A stretch of 64,000 nucleotides of DNA from Bin18 sp965242795 (GTDB lineage: Bacteria > Desulfobacterota > Binatia > Bin18), in NCBI GenBank assembly GCA_965242795.1, contig OZ251505.1, forward strand, positions 3,348,001 through 3,412,000, read 5' to 3'. This document shows, piece after piece, positions 16,049-24,780 of the stretch. Under the pieces are notes generated by a model. That model was given only the letters and a program-made list of their open reading frames with translations, did no database searches and was not told the DNA's origin. Positions within the stretch are counted from its first letter, which is position 1; each line of letters opens with the position of its first letter. Made by a program: the position numbers and the translations under genes.

Positions 16049-17398
16049 TCAGGCGGCCATCACCTCGGCCAGGGCCGCGGCGTCGCTCACCGGCTCGGGG
16101 CGACCGTTCGCCAGCGGACGCCCGCCCGGTGCGACGTGGTAGGGGCCGGCCAAGCCGAGCGTTTTGCCGTGTTCCCGCATCGCCGGAATCACCTCGCTGT
16201 CGATCAGTTGCAGGCAGCGCATGCGATCCTTGGCCGGGACCGGACCGTCGAGCCAGAAGGAGAAGATGCCCGGACGCAGAATGTCCTGGATCTTCTTGAG
16301 CTTCGGGATGACGTCGTCGGGCGTGCCGGCGACCATCACCATTTCCTTGAGCACGTTGGGATAGGTCTCGTAGATCGTCTGCTTGACGCCCTCGACCTCT
16401 TCGGGGGTGGTCTCGCCGCCCACCCCGTACAACGGCTTGCCCGTGGCGTGGATGCCGAAGTTGGTCTGTGCCAAGCGTCGGGTGGCGGCTTTGGAGTTGT
16501 AGCCCGAGGGGAACATCCACTCCGGGCGTGCGAAGTGGGCGAAGGCGCCGCCGTACAGGATGCGTTTGCCCATCTCCTCGGCGCGTTCCTGGTTGTCCAG
16601 GACCATCACCGGCTGCATGTAGCCGAAGTTCTCGGGGCCGGCTTGATAGCCCTCGCGTGCGGCCGCCTGATTGTAGAAGTCCCACAACTCCAGTGTGGGC
16701 TCCAGGCGGGTCGCCAACGCCACGTACGGATAGCGGTGCTTGGCGCACCACGCCACGGTCTCGGGGCTGATCAGGCCGGGAATCCAGAAGGGCGGGTGCG
16801 GCTCCTGCATGGGCAGGACCCAGGGGTTCACGTGGCGGAAATGGAAATGCTTGCCCTCGTAGCGGAACGGGCCGGGCTGCGTCCACGCCTTGATGATGAA
16901 ATCGATCCCCTCCTCGAAATACTCGCGGTTGTAGGCCGGGTTGGCGTTGTTGGCGAGCTGTTCCGAGCCGGCCCCGCGTACCCAGCCGGTAACCAGCCGG
17001 CCGTTGGAGATCAGATCAATCATGGCGAGTTCCTCGGCCAGCCGCAGCGCGTTGGAGACGGTCGGCACCGGGTTGCCGAGCAGTGCCATCTTCACGCGGC
17101 TGGTCGCCTTGGCCAGAATCGCGGCCTCGACGTCCATCACCGCGCCCAGACAGAACGGATTGGCGTGGTGCTCGTTGAGCATGATGCCGTCGAAGTTCAG
17201 CAACTCCTGGTCGGTGTAGATTTTCTCGTCCAGATACTGGTTGAGCAGGCGCGCCCCGTGCTGGCGGTCGAAGAAGGTGTTCGGCGTGCCGAAGAAGCTG
17301 CGTTCGCGGACGATTTCGTTTTCCAGCGCCTGGGCGCGTTCGGGATACTCTTCCGGGTCGTAGTGATATGCACGTTCCGTGAACCACATGAAATGCAT
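16049..17398 (-). CDS. LLM class flavin-dependent oxidoreductase
   Basis: The 449-residue protein is a luciferase-like (beta/alpha)8 flavin-dependent oxidoreductase. It contains FDGIMLNEHHANPFCLG, a characteristic family block near residue 70, then TSRVKMALLGNPVPTVSNAL, DLISNGRLVTGWVRGAGSEQ and PFRYEGKHFHFRHVNPW. The final 130 residues are helical (VKQTIYETYPNVLKEMVMVA) and handle the barrel closure. FMN or F420 dependence cannot be decided by sequence reading here. The start MHFMWFTERAYHYDPEEYPE is usual for the group, and an AGGAGG-type site lies upstream. It is followed on the same strand by the GrdB-like gene, a pairing that suggests one pathway. Confidence 0.88.
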   Translation of the reverse strand: MHFMWFTERAYHYDPEEYPERAQALENEIVRERSFFGTPNTFFDRQHGARLLNQYLDEKIYTDQELLNFDGIMLNEHHANPFCLGAVMDVEAAILAKATSRVKMALLGNPVPTVSNALRLAEELAMIDLISNGRLVTGWVRGAGSEQLANNANPAYNREYFEEGIDFIIKAWTQPGPFRYEGKHFHFRHVNPWVLPMQEPHPPFWIPGLISPETVAWCAKHRYPYVALATRLEPTLELWDFYNQAAAREGYQAGPENFGYMQPVMVLDNQERAEEMGKRILYGGAFAHFARPEWMFPSGYNSKAATRRLAQTNFGIHATGKPLYGVGGETTPEEVEGVKQTIYETYPNVLKEMVMVAGTPDDVIPKLKKIQDILRPGIFSFWLDGPVPAKDRMRCLQLIDSEVIPAMREHGKTLGLAGPYHVAPGGRPLANGRPEPVSDAAALAEVMAA

Positions 17399-17532
17399 GG
17401 GCGGACCTCCTTGCGTGGGGGGACGATTTTCAGGCCGGGAATCTACAAGACCCGTTCGCCGGCGACAAGAGTCGCCACAGACAAAGCCCCCCGGGTCGTG
17501 TATCGTGCGGCGCCGGTCGAACGCAGCGCCTC

Positions 17533-18882
17533 ATGTCGGATCCCCAGGCTCCCCGCCCCCCATACGGCTTCCCCTTCTTCTACGGCTGGGCCGTGGTCGG
17601 CGTCGCGTTCGTGACGCTCGCGGTCGCGGTCAACACGCGGACGACGTTTTCGTTGCTGTTCCCGCCGATTCTGGCCGAGTTCGGCTGGGAGCGCGGGACC
17701 ACCGCGGCAGCGTTCTCGTGCGGCTTTCTGGCCGCCATCGTGTATGCGCCGTTCGTCGGCACGTCCATGCACAGCTTCGGGCCGCGGGTCGTGATTCCGG
17801 TCAGCGCCGTCCTCGTCAGCATCGGGATGGTCGCGATGACTTTCGTGACGCAGCCGTGGCATCTGTATCTCGCGTTCGGCGTGCTGGTCGGCGGCGCCAG
17901 CTCGGCCGCCAGCTATCTGGGCCACTCCGTCTTTTTGCCCTTCTGGTTCGTGCGGCACCGCGGGCGGGCGCTCGGAATTGCGTTCTCGGGCGTGGGGGTC
18001 GGGTCCATCGTCCTGTTTCCGTGGTTCCAGCGGGTCATCGATCAGGCGGGCTGGCGGCCGGCGTGCTGGCTGGTGGCCGGCGTCCTGCTCGTCGTCGTGC
18101 TTCCGCTGAACATCCTCTTCCAACGCCGGCGGCCCGAAGACCTCGGCCTGGAGCCCGACGGCGGGGCGGCCGCGGGCACCGCACACACGGCGCCGCGGCC
18201 GGACGACTACGTAGTCGATCGGGCCTGGGCGGCGACCGACTGGACGTTGGTCCGGGCGATCCGCACCATGCGGTTCTGGTGGCTGGGGGTTTCGTTCTTC
18301 AGTTCGCTGTACGCTTGGTACGCGATTCAGGTGCACCAGACCAAATACCTGACCGACAAGGGTTTCTCGCCCGAGACCGCGGCCTACGCGCTGGCGTTGG
18401 TCGGGCTCACCGCCTGCGGCGGGCAGATCGCGCTGGGCGTCTTGTCCGACCGCATCGGTCGCGAGTGGGTCTGGACCATCAGCATGGCGGGCTTCGTGCT
18501 GTGCTACGTCATCCTGCTCGCCATGCCCGAGCGGCCCGATGCCGTGCTGCTGTACGCCATGGTCGCGGCGCAGGGCGTGCTCGGATACGGCACCGTGTCC
18601 GTGTTCGGCGCGATCCCCGCAGAAATCTTCCAGGGCCGACACTACGGCCGCATCTATGGCAGCCTGACCATCTTCGGCAGCCTGGGCGGGGCGAGCGGAC
18701 CGCTGGTGACCGGCTTCGTTTTCGACGTCACGAACAGTTACGCCGTGGCGTTCTGGCTCGGGCTGGCGTTCGCCTGCGTTTCCATCGCCGCCATGTGGCG
18801 GGCCGGGCCGCGCCACGTGCGCGTCGTGGCCGGGCAGGTCGATCGGCTGGCACGGCAGCGGGCGGTTGCCCGGCCGAGCTGA
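17533..18882 (+). CDS. MFS transporter, monocarboxylate/oxalate-formate antiporter-like
   Basis: The 449-residue protein has about twelve hydrophobic segments in two bundles, separated by a polar loop around residues 195-235 (RRRPEDLGLEPDGG). Features of the MCT/OFA branch of the major facilitator superfamily include the N-terminal FFYGWAVVGVAFVTLAVAVN and a RGRALGIAFSGVGVGS loop between helices 4 and 5. It probably exchanges or imports small carboxylates or hydrophobic acids across the inner membrane. Divergent from the LLM gene at 17398 with 134 bp between, it is followed by a Nudix gene 29 bp downstream. No ligand can be named. Confidence 0.9.
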   Translation: MSDPQAPRPPYGFPFFYGWAVVGVAFVTLAVAVNTRTTFSLLFPPILAEFGWERGTTAAAFSCGFLAAIVYAPFVGTSMHSFGPRVVIPVSAVLVSIGMVAMTFVTQPWHLYLAFGVLVGGASSAASYLGHSVFLPFWFVRHRGRALGIAFSGVGVGSIVLFPWFQRVIDQAGWRPACWLVAGVLLVVVLPLNILFQRRRPEDLGLEPDGGAAAGTAHTAPRPDDYVVDRAWAATDWTLVRAIRTMRFWWLGVSFFSSLYAWYAIQVHQTKYLTDKGFSPETAAYALALVGLTACGGQIALGVLSDRIGREWVWTISMAGFVLCYVILLAMPERPDAVLLYAMVAAQGVLGYGTVSVFGAIPAEIFQGRHYGRIYGSLTIFGSLGGASGPLVTGFVFDVTNSYAVAFWLGLAFACVSIAAMWRAGPRHVRVVAGQVDRLARQRAVARPS

Positions 18883-18911
18883 CTTGGGGACTTCGGGTAC
18901 GGAATACGGTC

Positions 18912-19547
18912 GTGTTGTACATTGACGACATCCGCGCCGCGCTGGCGAGACAGCCGCCCGCGGCGGACAACGAGTTCGACCCCGGCCAGACCGACCGAAG
19001 CGACGCCGCGGTCGCGCTGATCCTGACTGGGCAGGGCCGAGACCTCTCGCTGTGTCTGATCCGGCGGGCGGAAAAATCGGGCGACCCGTGGTCCGGGGAC
19101 GTGGCGTTTCCGGGAGGGCGCCGGGGAGCCGAGGATAGCGACCCCGGTGCCACGGCCGAACGCGAGACCGAGGAGGAAATCGGACTGCGTCTCTACGCCA
19201 CGCAACGGCTGGGCCGGCTGGCACCGTTGGCGATTCGGTTGAGCGGGCGGAAGACCCAGTTACGGCTGTTCGCCTCGGTCTATTCCATAGGCCTGCCTGC
19301 GCCGGCGTTCCGGCGCAACTGCGAGGTCGCCGCGGCGTGGTGGATTCCGCTGACCCACCTGTGGGAGGCCAACCAAGCGACTCATCTGCGACTCTCGACC
19401 AAGTCCGCAGTGCTTTCTTATCCCGCCATCCGTCTGCCGACCGGCGCCCTGTTGTGGGGGATCAGCCTGCGCGTATTGACCCTGTTCGCCGATGTAATCG
19501 GCCGGCCGCTGCCCCATTTGGAGGAGATTCCGGGTATGGGGCGCTGA
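18912..19547 (+). CDS. Nudix hydrolase (CoA pyrophosphatase-like)
   Basis: The 211-residue protein contains a Nudix box, GGRRGAEDSDPGATAERETE followed by EEIGL, matching Gx5Ex7REUxEExGU. The preceding SGDVAFPGG and the upstream AEKSGDPWSG are like the UPF0035-containing CoA pyrophosphatases (CoaX/NudL group), which clip CoA to phosphopantetheine and 3',5'-ADP. The fold would be cytosolic and Mg-dependent. The start is not ATG: GTG at 18912 with GGA eight bases upstream, or TTG at 18915; the frame has no stop before the MFS gene, but homology begins near here. It converges on the O-antigen-ligase-like gene ending at 19625. Confidence 0.82.
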   Translation: MLYIDDIRAALARQPPAADNEFDPGQTDRSDAAVALILTGQGRDLSLCLIRRAEKSGDPWSGDVAFPGGRRGAEDSDPGATAERETEEEIGLRLYATQRLGRLAPLAIRLSGRKTQLRLFASVYSIGLPAPAFRRNCEVAAAWWIPLTHLWEANQATHLRLSTKSAVLSYPAIRLPTGALLWGISLRVLTLFADVIGRPLPHLEEIPGMGR

Positions 19548-19624
19548 CTCGACCAGCTTCTCTATATAATCTCTCGGGCTGCCGGCTGAGCCCGAACGTC
19601 GGAGGGCACGCGACAACGGGCTTC

Positions 19625-20908
19625 TCAACCGGCGTGGCCGCCCCGCTGTGGTGCAGCCGATAGCGGAACACCAAACGTCGCGATCCGTAGCAGCAGGCCG
19701 ACGCTGGCCCACCAGACTAGGGCGACCTCGGCGTCGCCCAGATTGTACTGCGTGAGCCCGCCGAGGAGGAAGCCGACCAGCCCCAGCCAGACGCCCCAAC
19801 TCAGGCTGTGCAGCGGCTCATCGCGCTGGGCCGCCACGGCCCGCCAGCCTCGCCGCAAGACGGTCCACACCAGCCACCCGAACGCGGCCAGTCCCAACAG
19901 CCCGGTGTCCACCCAGACCTGCAGGAAGTTGTTGTGGGCGTGGGAGTACCGGTCGGCTTGCGGATACTGCGGATAGCGTTCGTAGAACGGCCCGCGGAAC
20001 TGCTTATAGTTCCCATATCCCCAGCCGGTCAGCGGGCGCTCCTGCACCATGTCCCAATTGGCGCGCCAGATCTGTTGGCGCCCGACGTTCCCGAACGCCT
20101 GCAAGTCGAAGAAGGTCCGCACCCGCTCCTGGAACCCGCCCACGGCAGTAACGAAGAGCAGCCCGCAGACCACCATCCCGACCAAGGTGCCCAGCCGGGC
20201 ACCGCGCCCGCCGAACAAGCCGGTCAGCAGGAGGACTCCGGTGTAGGCGACCCAAACTCCGCGCGTCAGCGAGAGGGCTAACGCAGCGATCAACAGCAAC
20301 AAGCCGAGCCCGTGCAGCAAGCGACGGGTCCGCGTGCCGTGGCCGGCCGCGGCCGTGGCGAGGGCCAACGGAAACAGCAGGTTGTGGGCGTAGGTGATGG
20401 AAGACGGATGCAGCCCCTTCACCCGATAGCCTTGGTAGGCGTCGAAGTCGTAGTGGGCCAGCGGATGGAGATTCGATGCCTTGCCCACCAAGGTTTTGGC
20501 GAGGTCCAGCCCGGTAAAATGCTGGACGATGCTGTAGGCCGCGACTGCGATGGCGACCCCCGAGGTGAGGGACAGGAGCCACTCGGCCTCGGCCCGGTCG
20601 CGCACCAGCGTGAAGACCGCCACGCCGCCGCCGATGAGCCACAACTTGCGATACCCGGCGAACGACTGAAGCGGGTCCGGGCTCAGCAACGTCGAGACGA
20701 ACAGCGCCCCACCGAACAGCGCCAGCGGGAGGTCCAGCGGCGTACGGGGCAGCCGCCGCGTCCGCCACACTTCGGAGGCCAGACAGGCCAACAGGCAGCC
20801 CAGCGCGGTCTGTTGCAGCGCGATCGGCAGGCTCCACGCCGCAAAGAAGAGCGCCAGCGTACCGCGGCGGGCCGTGTCCGCCCAATCGGGATGTGGCGCC
20901 AACCCCAT
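19625..20908 (-). CDS. O-antigen ligase / polymerase-like membrane protein (Wzy_C family)
   Basis: The 427-residue protein has ten or more hydrophobic segments and a large periplasmic loop with the family pattern PLTGWGYGNYKQFRGPF followed by YSHAHNNFLQVWVDTG, the H-x-HN-x-x-L motif of WaaL/O-antigen ligases. It would join or extend lipid-linked glycans at the periplasmic face of the inner membrane. The ATG is three bases after the stop of the sugar-phosphate transferase gene, so the two are co-translated. The locus also has a second member of this family at 26461; one may polymerise and the other ligate, or act on different polymers. Confidence 0.87.
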   Translation of the reverse strand: MGLAPHPDWADTARRGTLALFFAAWSLPIALQQTALGCLLACLASEVWRTRRLPRTPLDLPLALFGGALFVSTLLSPDPLQSFAGYRKLWLIGGGVAVFTLVRDRAEAEWLLSLTSGVAIAVAAYSIVQHFTGLDLAKTLVGKASNLHPLAHYDFDAYQGYRVKGLHPSSITYAHNLLFPLALATAAAGHGTRTRRLLHGLGLLLLIAALALSLTRGVWVAYTGVLLLTGLFGGRGARLGTLVGMVVCGLLFVTAVGGFQERVRTFFDLQAFGNVGRQQIWRANWDMVQERPLTGWGYGNYKQFRGPFYERYPQYPQADRYSHAHNNFLQVWVDTGLLGLAAFGWLVWTVLRRGWRAVAAQRDEPLHSLSWGVWLGLVGFLLGGLTQYNLGDAEVALVWWASVGLLLRIATFGVPLSAAPQRGGHAG

Positions 20909-20911
20909 CCC

Positions 20912-22357
20912 CTACACGCCCTGCCGGGTCAGGACGACCTTGACCGTCTCGGCCAGCACCCGCAGATCCAACCACAGCGAGTAGTTGTAGATGTAGGACA
21001 GATCGTATTTGAGCTTTATCTCCGGCGAGGTGTGGTAGCCGCCGTTGATCTGGGCCAGCCCCGTCAGCCCGGGGCGGACCTGAAACCGCTCGACATAGCC
21101 TGGAATGGTGCGGCGGTACTCGGCCACGAACGCGGGCCGCTCCGGCCGCGGGCCGACCAGACTCATGGTGCCGGTGAGCACGTTGACGAGTTGCGGCAGT
21201 TCGTCCAGCCGCGTGGCTCGCAAGAACCGGCCCACTCGGGTAATCCGCTCGTCCGCAGGGCCGGCGAGGACCGGGCCGGTCGCGGCTTCGGCATCGGCGA
21301 TCATGGTGCGGAACTTGTACAGCGTGAATTCTTCTTCCTGGCGCCCGACGCGCTGCTGCCGGTACAGGACAGGGCCCGGGGACGACAGTTTCACCAGCCC
21401 GGCGGCCAGCCCCAAGAGCGGCAGACCGAGCAACAGCAGCGCGCCCGCGACGAGCCGGTCGACGCTACCTTTTACCAAAAAGGCTGGATCGTCGGTCGGC
21501 TGCCGCAACACCTCGACCAGCGGGACGTCGTGCAGCCGCAGGGACGCCACCCGCCCCACCAGCACGTCGTACACCGACGGTACGACGAGTACGCGGCCTG
21601 TTTCCGTTGGCATGTGGGCCAACCGGGCGACCAGATCGTCCTTCCAACTCGTGGACGAGAGAATGATGGTCTCGTCCACCTCGACCCGCCGCAGGATGTC
21701 GGGCAAGGCGTCCACGCACCCCAGCCACGGCACCGCGGAGTCGACCGTCGCGTTCCCGGTCTGGATGCCGACCAACCCTACGATTTCTACTCGGACCGAG
21801 GGGTGCAGGTGCACCAGATTGGCGGTAAAGGCCGGAACGTCCGCTGCCGTTCCGACGAGCAGAACCCGCACCGTGTCGGCACGTTGCAGGCGCCGGTAGA
21901 GCCCTGCCCGGACCCCGGCCACCCCGAGGGTGTTGAACAGCCAGAACACCACCAACACCGAGCGCGGGAACATCGCATCGCCACGAAAGAAGATCCATGC
22001 GCCGAGCACCAGGAGTTGCACGCCGAGCGCGACGGCGACCCGACTCGCCGCGCCCCACCGGCGCGCCGCCCAGCGCAGATCGTACAAGCCGAACGCATAC
22101 AGCACGCCGAGTTGCGTCACGGTCAGCAAGACGACCGGGTTCGTCACCTCCAGGATCCGGGCCGACGGGATGAGATGCTCGGTCCCGGGCAGCGCGACGT
22201 ACGTGCGCGTCACGAACGCCCCGGCGTAGGCCAGTCCCGCCACTGCCAAGTCGGCCGCGGCGACGAGCCATACGAAGCCGGGGGCGGGGTGGCCCCACGC
22301 GACGCGGTTCGAGGCCGCAGGCTGGGCGATCGGTTTGGAATGAGCTGGCGGAGTCAA
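20912..22357 (-). CDS. Polyprenyl glycosylphosphotransferase (WcaJ/WbaP-type initiating sugar transferase)
   Basis: About 481 residues. The N-terminal part has four to five membrane helices and a CoA-binding-like Rossmann region (RVLLVGTAADVPAFTANLVH). The C-terminal domain has YKFRTMIADAE, RATRLDELPQLVNVLTG and MSLVGPRPERPAFV, the signature of bacterial sugar transferases that put a sugar-1-phosphate on undecaprenyl phosphate, the first step of exopolysaccharide synthesis. The frame is open 42 codons upstream inside the glycosyltransferase gene. I prefer the TTG at 22357, which overlaps that gene's TGA (TTGA), implying translational coupling; the start is uncertain. Confidence 0.9.
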   Translation of the reverse strand: MTPPAHSKPIAQPAASNRVAWGHPAPGFVWLVAAADLAVAGLAYAGAFVTRTYVALPGTEHLIPSARILEVTNPVVLLTVTQLGVLYAFGLYDLRWAARRWGAASRVAVALGVQLLVLGAWIFFRGDAMFPRSVLVVFWLFNTLGVAGVRAGLYRRLQRADTVRVLLVGTAADVPAFTANLVHLHPSVRVEIVGLVGIQTGNATVDSAVPWLGCVDALPDILRRVEVDETIILSSTSWKDDLVARLAHMPTETGRVLVVPSVYDVLVGRVASLRLHDVPLVEVLRQPTDDPAFLVKGSVDRLVAGALLLLGLPLLGLAAGLVKLSSPGPVLYRQQRVGRQEEEFTLYKFRTMIADAEAATGPVLAGPADERITRVGRFLRATRLDELPQLVNVLTGTMSLVGPRPERPAFVAEYRRTIPGYVERFQVRPGLTGLAQINGGYHTSPEIKLKYDLSYIYNYSLWLDLRVLAETVKVVLTRQGV

Positions 22358-24309
22358 TGCGAACCGCTCGCCGGCGAGGAAGTGAGCAGACGCGCGGACA
22401 ATTGCTTCCGCGACAGCCCGTAGCGATGCTTCCAGAAGTAATACGCCAAGCCGATCGCGTGTTTCCGGCCGATCGCCGACCACACCGAGCGGGCGATGCG
22501 CTGCTCGGAATGGATCACCCGGGCCGCCGGTTTACAGACCACCTGCCAGCCGGCTTGGTGCAGACGCAAACAGAAATCGATGTCCTCGGGGCCGTAAAAA
22601 ATGTGTTCGTCGTACAGGCCGACCTCGTCCAACGCCGTGCGCCGAATGAGCTGACAGGCGCCGATCACGGAGTTCACCTCCTGCAGCCCACCTGACATGC
22701 CGTTGCCAAACGAGAACTCATTCGGCGGGCTTGTCTCTCCCCATCGTTTGACCTTCTGCAAGAGTGTCGGAAACGACCGGTCCAGACTCACTGGTTGGCA
22801 GGCGCTATTCACCAGTTGCGGCCCGCATACCGCTACGGTCGGATTGGTGTCCAAGACGGAAACGAGCCGAGCGAGCGCGTCCGGCCAGACGACCGTATCG
22901 TCGTCCAGCACGAGCAGGTACGCTCCCCGGGCAACCGCCAGCCCTTGATTCCGTGCCCGTGCCACGCCCCGGTTGTGCATATTCGCGATCACCCGGACGG
23001 AGGGAAACTGCTCGGCAAGCACCGTCCGAGTCTGATCCGTCGAGCCGTTGTCCACGACGATAATCTCATCGGGGACCTGTGTTCCCCGCCCCAACGACTC
23101 CAGGCAGGGCTCAATCTTACCCACCGAATTCCAAGTCAGAATGACGACGGAAACCTCTCGCCCGGCTTCGGCGACGCTGGCCACGCCGTTCGCCACAGCC
23201 GACCGCTGCCCTCTGGCAGGCGTCTGTCCAATCATTGGACCCGCGGGTTCCTCTCCCTCATGCTGGGATGACGGGGGCTCCAAGGTACGCGCCGTACTCT
23301 CTTCCGAGGACGGATGGGGCGTGGGGGAGCTTCTTTTTTTCCAAATCGCCTGAGAAGGGCAGAGAAAGCCGATTCCCCAGGACAGGTGCATGACTGCCAG
23401 TACTAATGGGAGAAGGACCGTGGCGGGATCACGATAGCGAATACCTGTCCGGAGGGCCTCACCTAACAGCGTGAGGAGGTAGGTGAGCGGGAACACCGAC
23501 GCCAAAAGAGTCGCGCCGCCCCACATCCCCACGGCGGAGGCTATCAGCCCGAGGGTCGCCAGAGGTGCGGCGAGGTGCCTGGCGCGTGTCGACTTCGGAT
23601 AGCGCCATATCACCACGCACTTCCAACGGCCGTAATCGAAATACTGTCGCGCTAACGCCCGAAGGCTCTGGCGTGGCCTGTAGACTACTTTGATCTTGGG
23701 ATCAAACCATATCACCTCTCCTTTTTGCCTCAGATGCCAGTTGATGACATAATCCTGGTTCCGCAAAAATTCCGGATCGAATCCTCCAACCGCTTCCAGC
23801 ATTTGCCGTCGATAAACGCCCAGATACACCGTGTCCGTCGGTCCCTCAATACCACCGAGACGATGGCGAGAATCCCCCACTCCTAGAGGAATATGCTGTC
23901 CGACCGAGATTGCTCGTTCGAGGAATGACACCCCGACAGCGTATTGTAGCCCGCCAACGGCGCCTGCCCCAGTCCTCTTGAGCGTTTCGACGCAGTCCTG
24001 TATGTAACCAGGTGGAAGCGTTGATCGGACATCGCACCGCGCCACTATATCGCCGGTTGACACAGCAACCGCCTGGTTCATCCCTGTGGAAGTCGTCAGA
24101 TCCGGGTTTGAAACGAAACGGACTGTAGGGTAACGTCGCCGAACTAATTGGACTGTGTAGCAGTTGGCGGTGCCGTCCGCGACGATAGTCTCAACGCTCC
24201 CCGGGTACTCTTGCGCCAGGATTGCGGTAAGCGTTGCGCCCAGTCCATCGGCTACGCCGTGCACCGGAAGAATTACAGAAACCGAGGGATAAGAGGAACG
24301 ATTCTCCAT
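22354..24309 (-). CDS. Two-domain GT2 glycosyltransferase (ExoA-like plus rhamnosyltransferase-like)
   Basis: The 651-residue protein carries two family-2 glycosyltransferase domains in one chain. Residues about 8-245 begin VSVILPVHGVADGLGATL and resemble ExoA-type succinoglycan enzymes. Two or three membrane helices follow (about 255-330), then a Ser/Pro/Glu-rich linker. The second GT2 domain from about residue 385 begins VSVVILTWNSVGKIEPCLES and has LLVLDDDTVVWPDAL and FYGPEDIDFCLRLHQAGW. Both use nucleotide sugars at the cytosolic face. The ATG at 24309 was chosen because family similarity starts there; the 128 codons open upstream have no similarity. The single-chain fusion is unusual and could let two consecutive sugars be added. 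Confidence 0.85.
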   Translation of the reverse strand: MENRSSYPSVSVILPVHGVADGLGATLTAILAQEYPGSVETIVADGTANCYTVQLVRRRYPTVRFVSNPDLTTSTGMNQAVAVSTGDIVARCDVRSTLPPGYIQDCVETLKRTGAGAVGGLQYAVGVSFLERAISVGQHIPLGVGDSRHRLGGIEGPTDTVYLGVYRRQMLEAVGGFDPEFLRNQDYVINWHLRQKGEVIWFDPKIKVVYRPRQSLRALARQYFDYGRWKCVVIWRYPKSTRARHLAAPLATLGLIASAVGMWGGATLLASVFPLTYLLTLLGEALRTGIRYRDPATVLLPLVLAVMHLSWGIGFLCPSQAIWKKRSSPTPHPSSEESTARTLEPPSSQHEGEEPAGPMIGQTPARGQRSAVANGVASVAEAGREVSVVILTWNSVGKIEPCLESLGRGTQVPDEIIVVDNGSTDQTRTVLAEQFPSVRVIANMHNRGVARARNQGLAVARGAYLLVLDDDTVVWPDALARLVSVLDTNPTVAVCGPQLVNSACQPVSLDRSFPTLLQKVKRWGETSPPNEFSFGNGMSGGLQEVNSVIGACQLIRRTALDEVGLYDEHIFYGPEDIDFCLRLHQAGWQVVCKPAARVIHSEQRIARSVWSAIGRKHAIGLAYYFWKHRYGLSRKQLSARLLTSSPASGSH

Positions 24310-24780
24310 GAGCAGGCTGCCTAGCCTAATGCGAAAGATCCGTACAGCAAGGAGGGACAGCTTCAAACTAGTGGGAAAGACAGAAACCAAGACTACAACA
24401 AACCTGCGCCCGGCACAAGCGCATGTCTGCTGATGCCCCCATGCGTTTCCGCAGTCATAGAGCGAGATGCAGGGTTGAGGCGGAAAATATCCAGCTGTAG
24501 GGCTAGCCAGGTCGGGGGTAGATACTCCCCCTAAGTAGGGATATACGGGATGAATCCCCCCCTGTACGCCCCGAGCAGGGAATGACGACACTAAGCTGGA
24601 GGACAGATACCTGCGAGAGGGATTTCGTCGTAAATTTCGACAATTGATCCAAGGAGGCCTTTCAGTGCCGGATGGAAAAACATAGTTCACCAACCTGCGG
24701 CAACATATTTTCTGGGGGCACCCTTCCTATCAAGCATTAATAGATCCGGTATCCTCCAGCAACACCGTAGGATCTAGCAC
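24310..24780. other. Divergent intergenic region of the polysaccharide locus
   Basis: This 471-bp AT-richer stretch separates the two arms of the polysaccharide locus and must hold both promoters. I see no gene in it. A G5/C5 inverted motif, GGGGGTAGATACTCCCCC near 24512-24530, is the clearest candidate regulatory site; it is followed by AAGTAGGGATATACGGGATG. No binding protein can be named. Confidence 0.4.

Noticed and set aside
19577..19600. Terminator between the Nudix and O-antigen-ligase-like genes (TCGGGCT...AGCCCGA)
   Set aside because: A seven-bp stem is present, but no T run follows on either strand, so it was not listed as a terminator.
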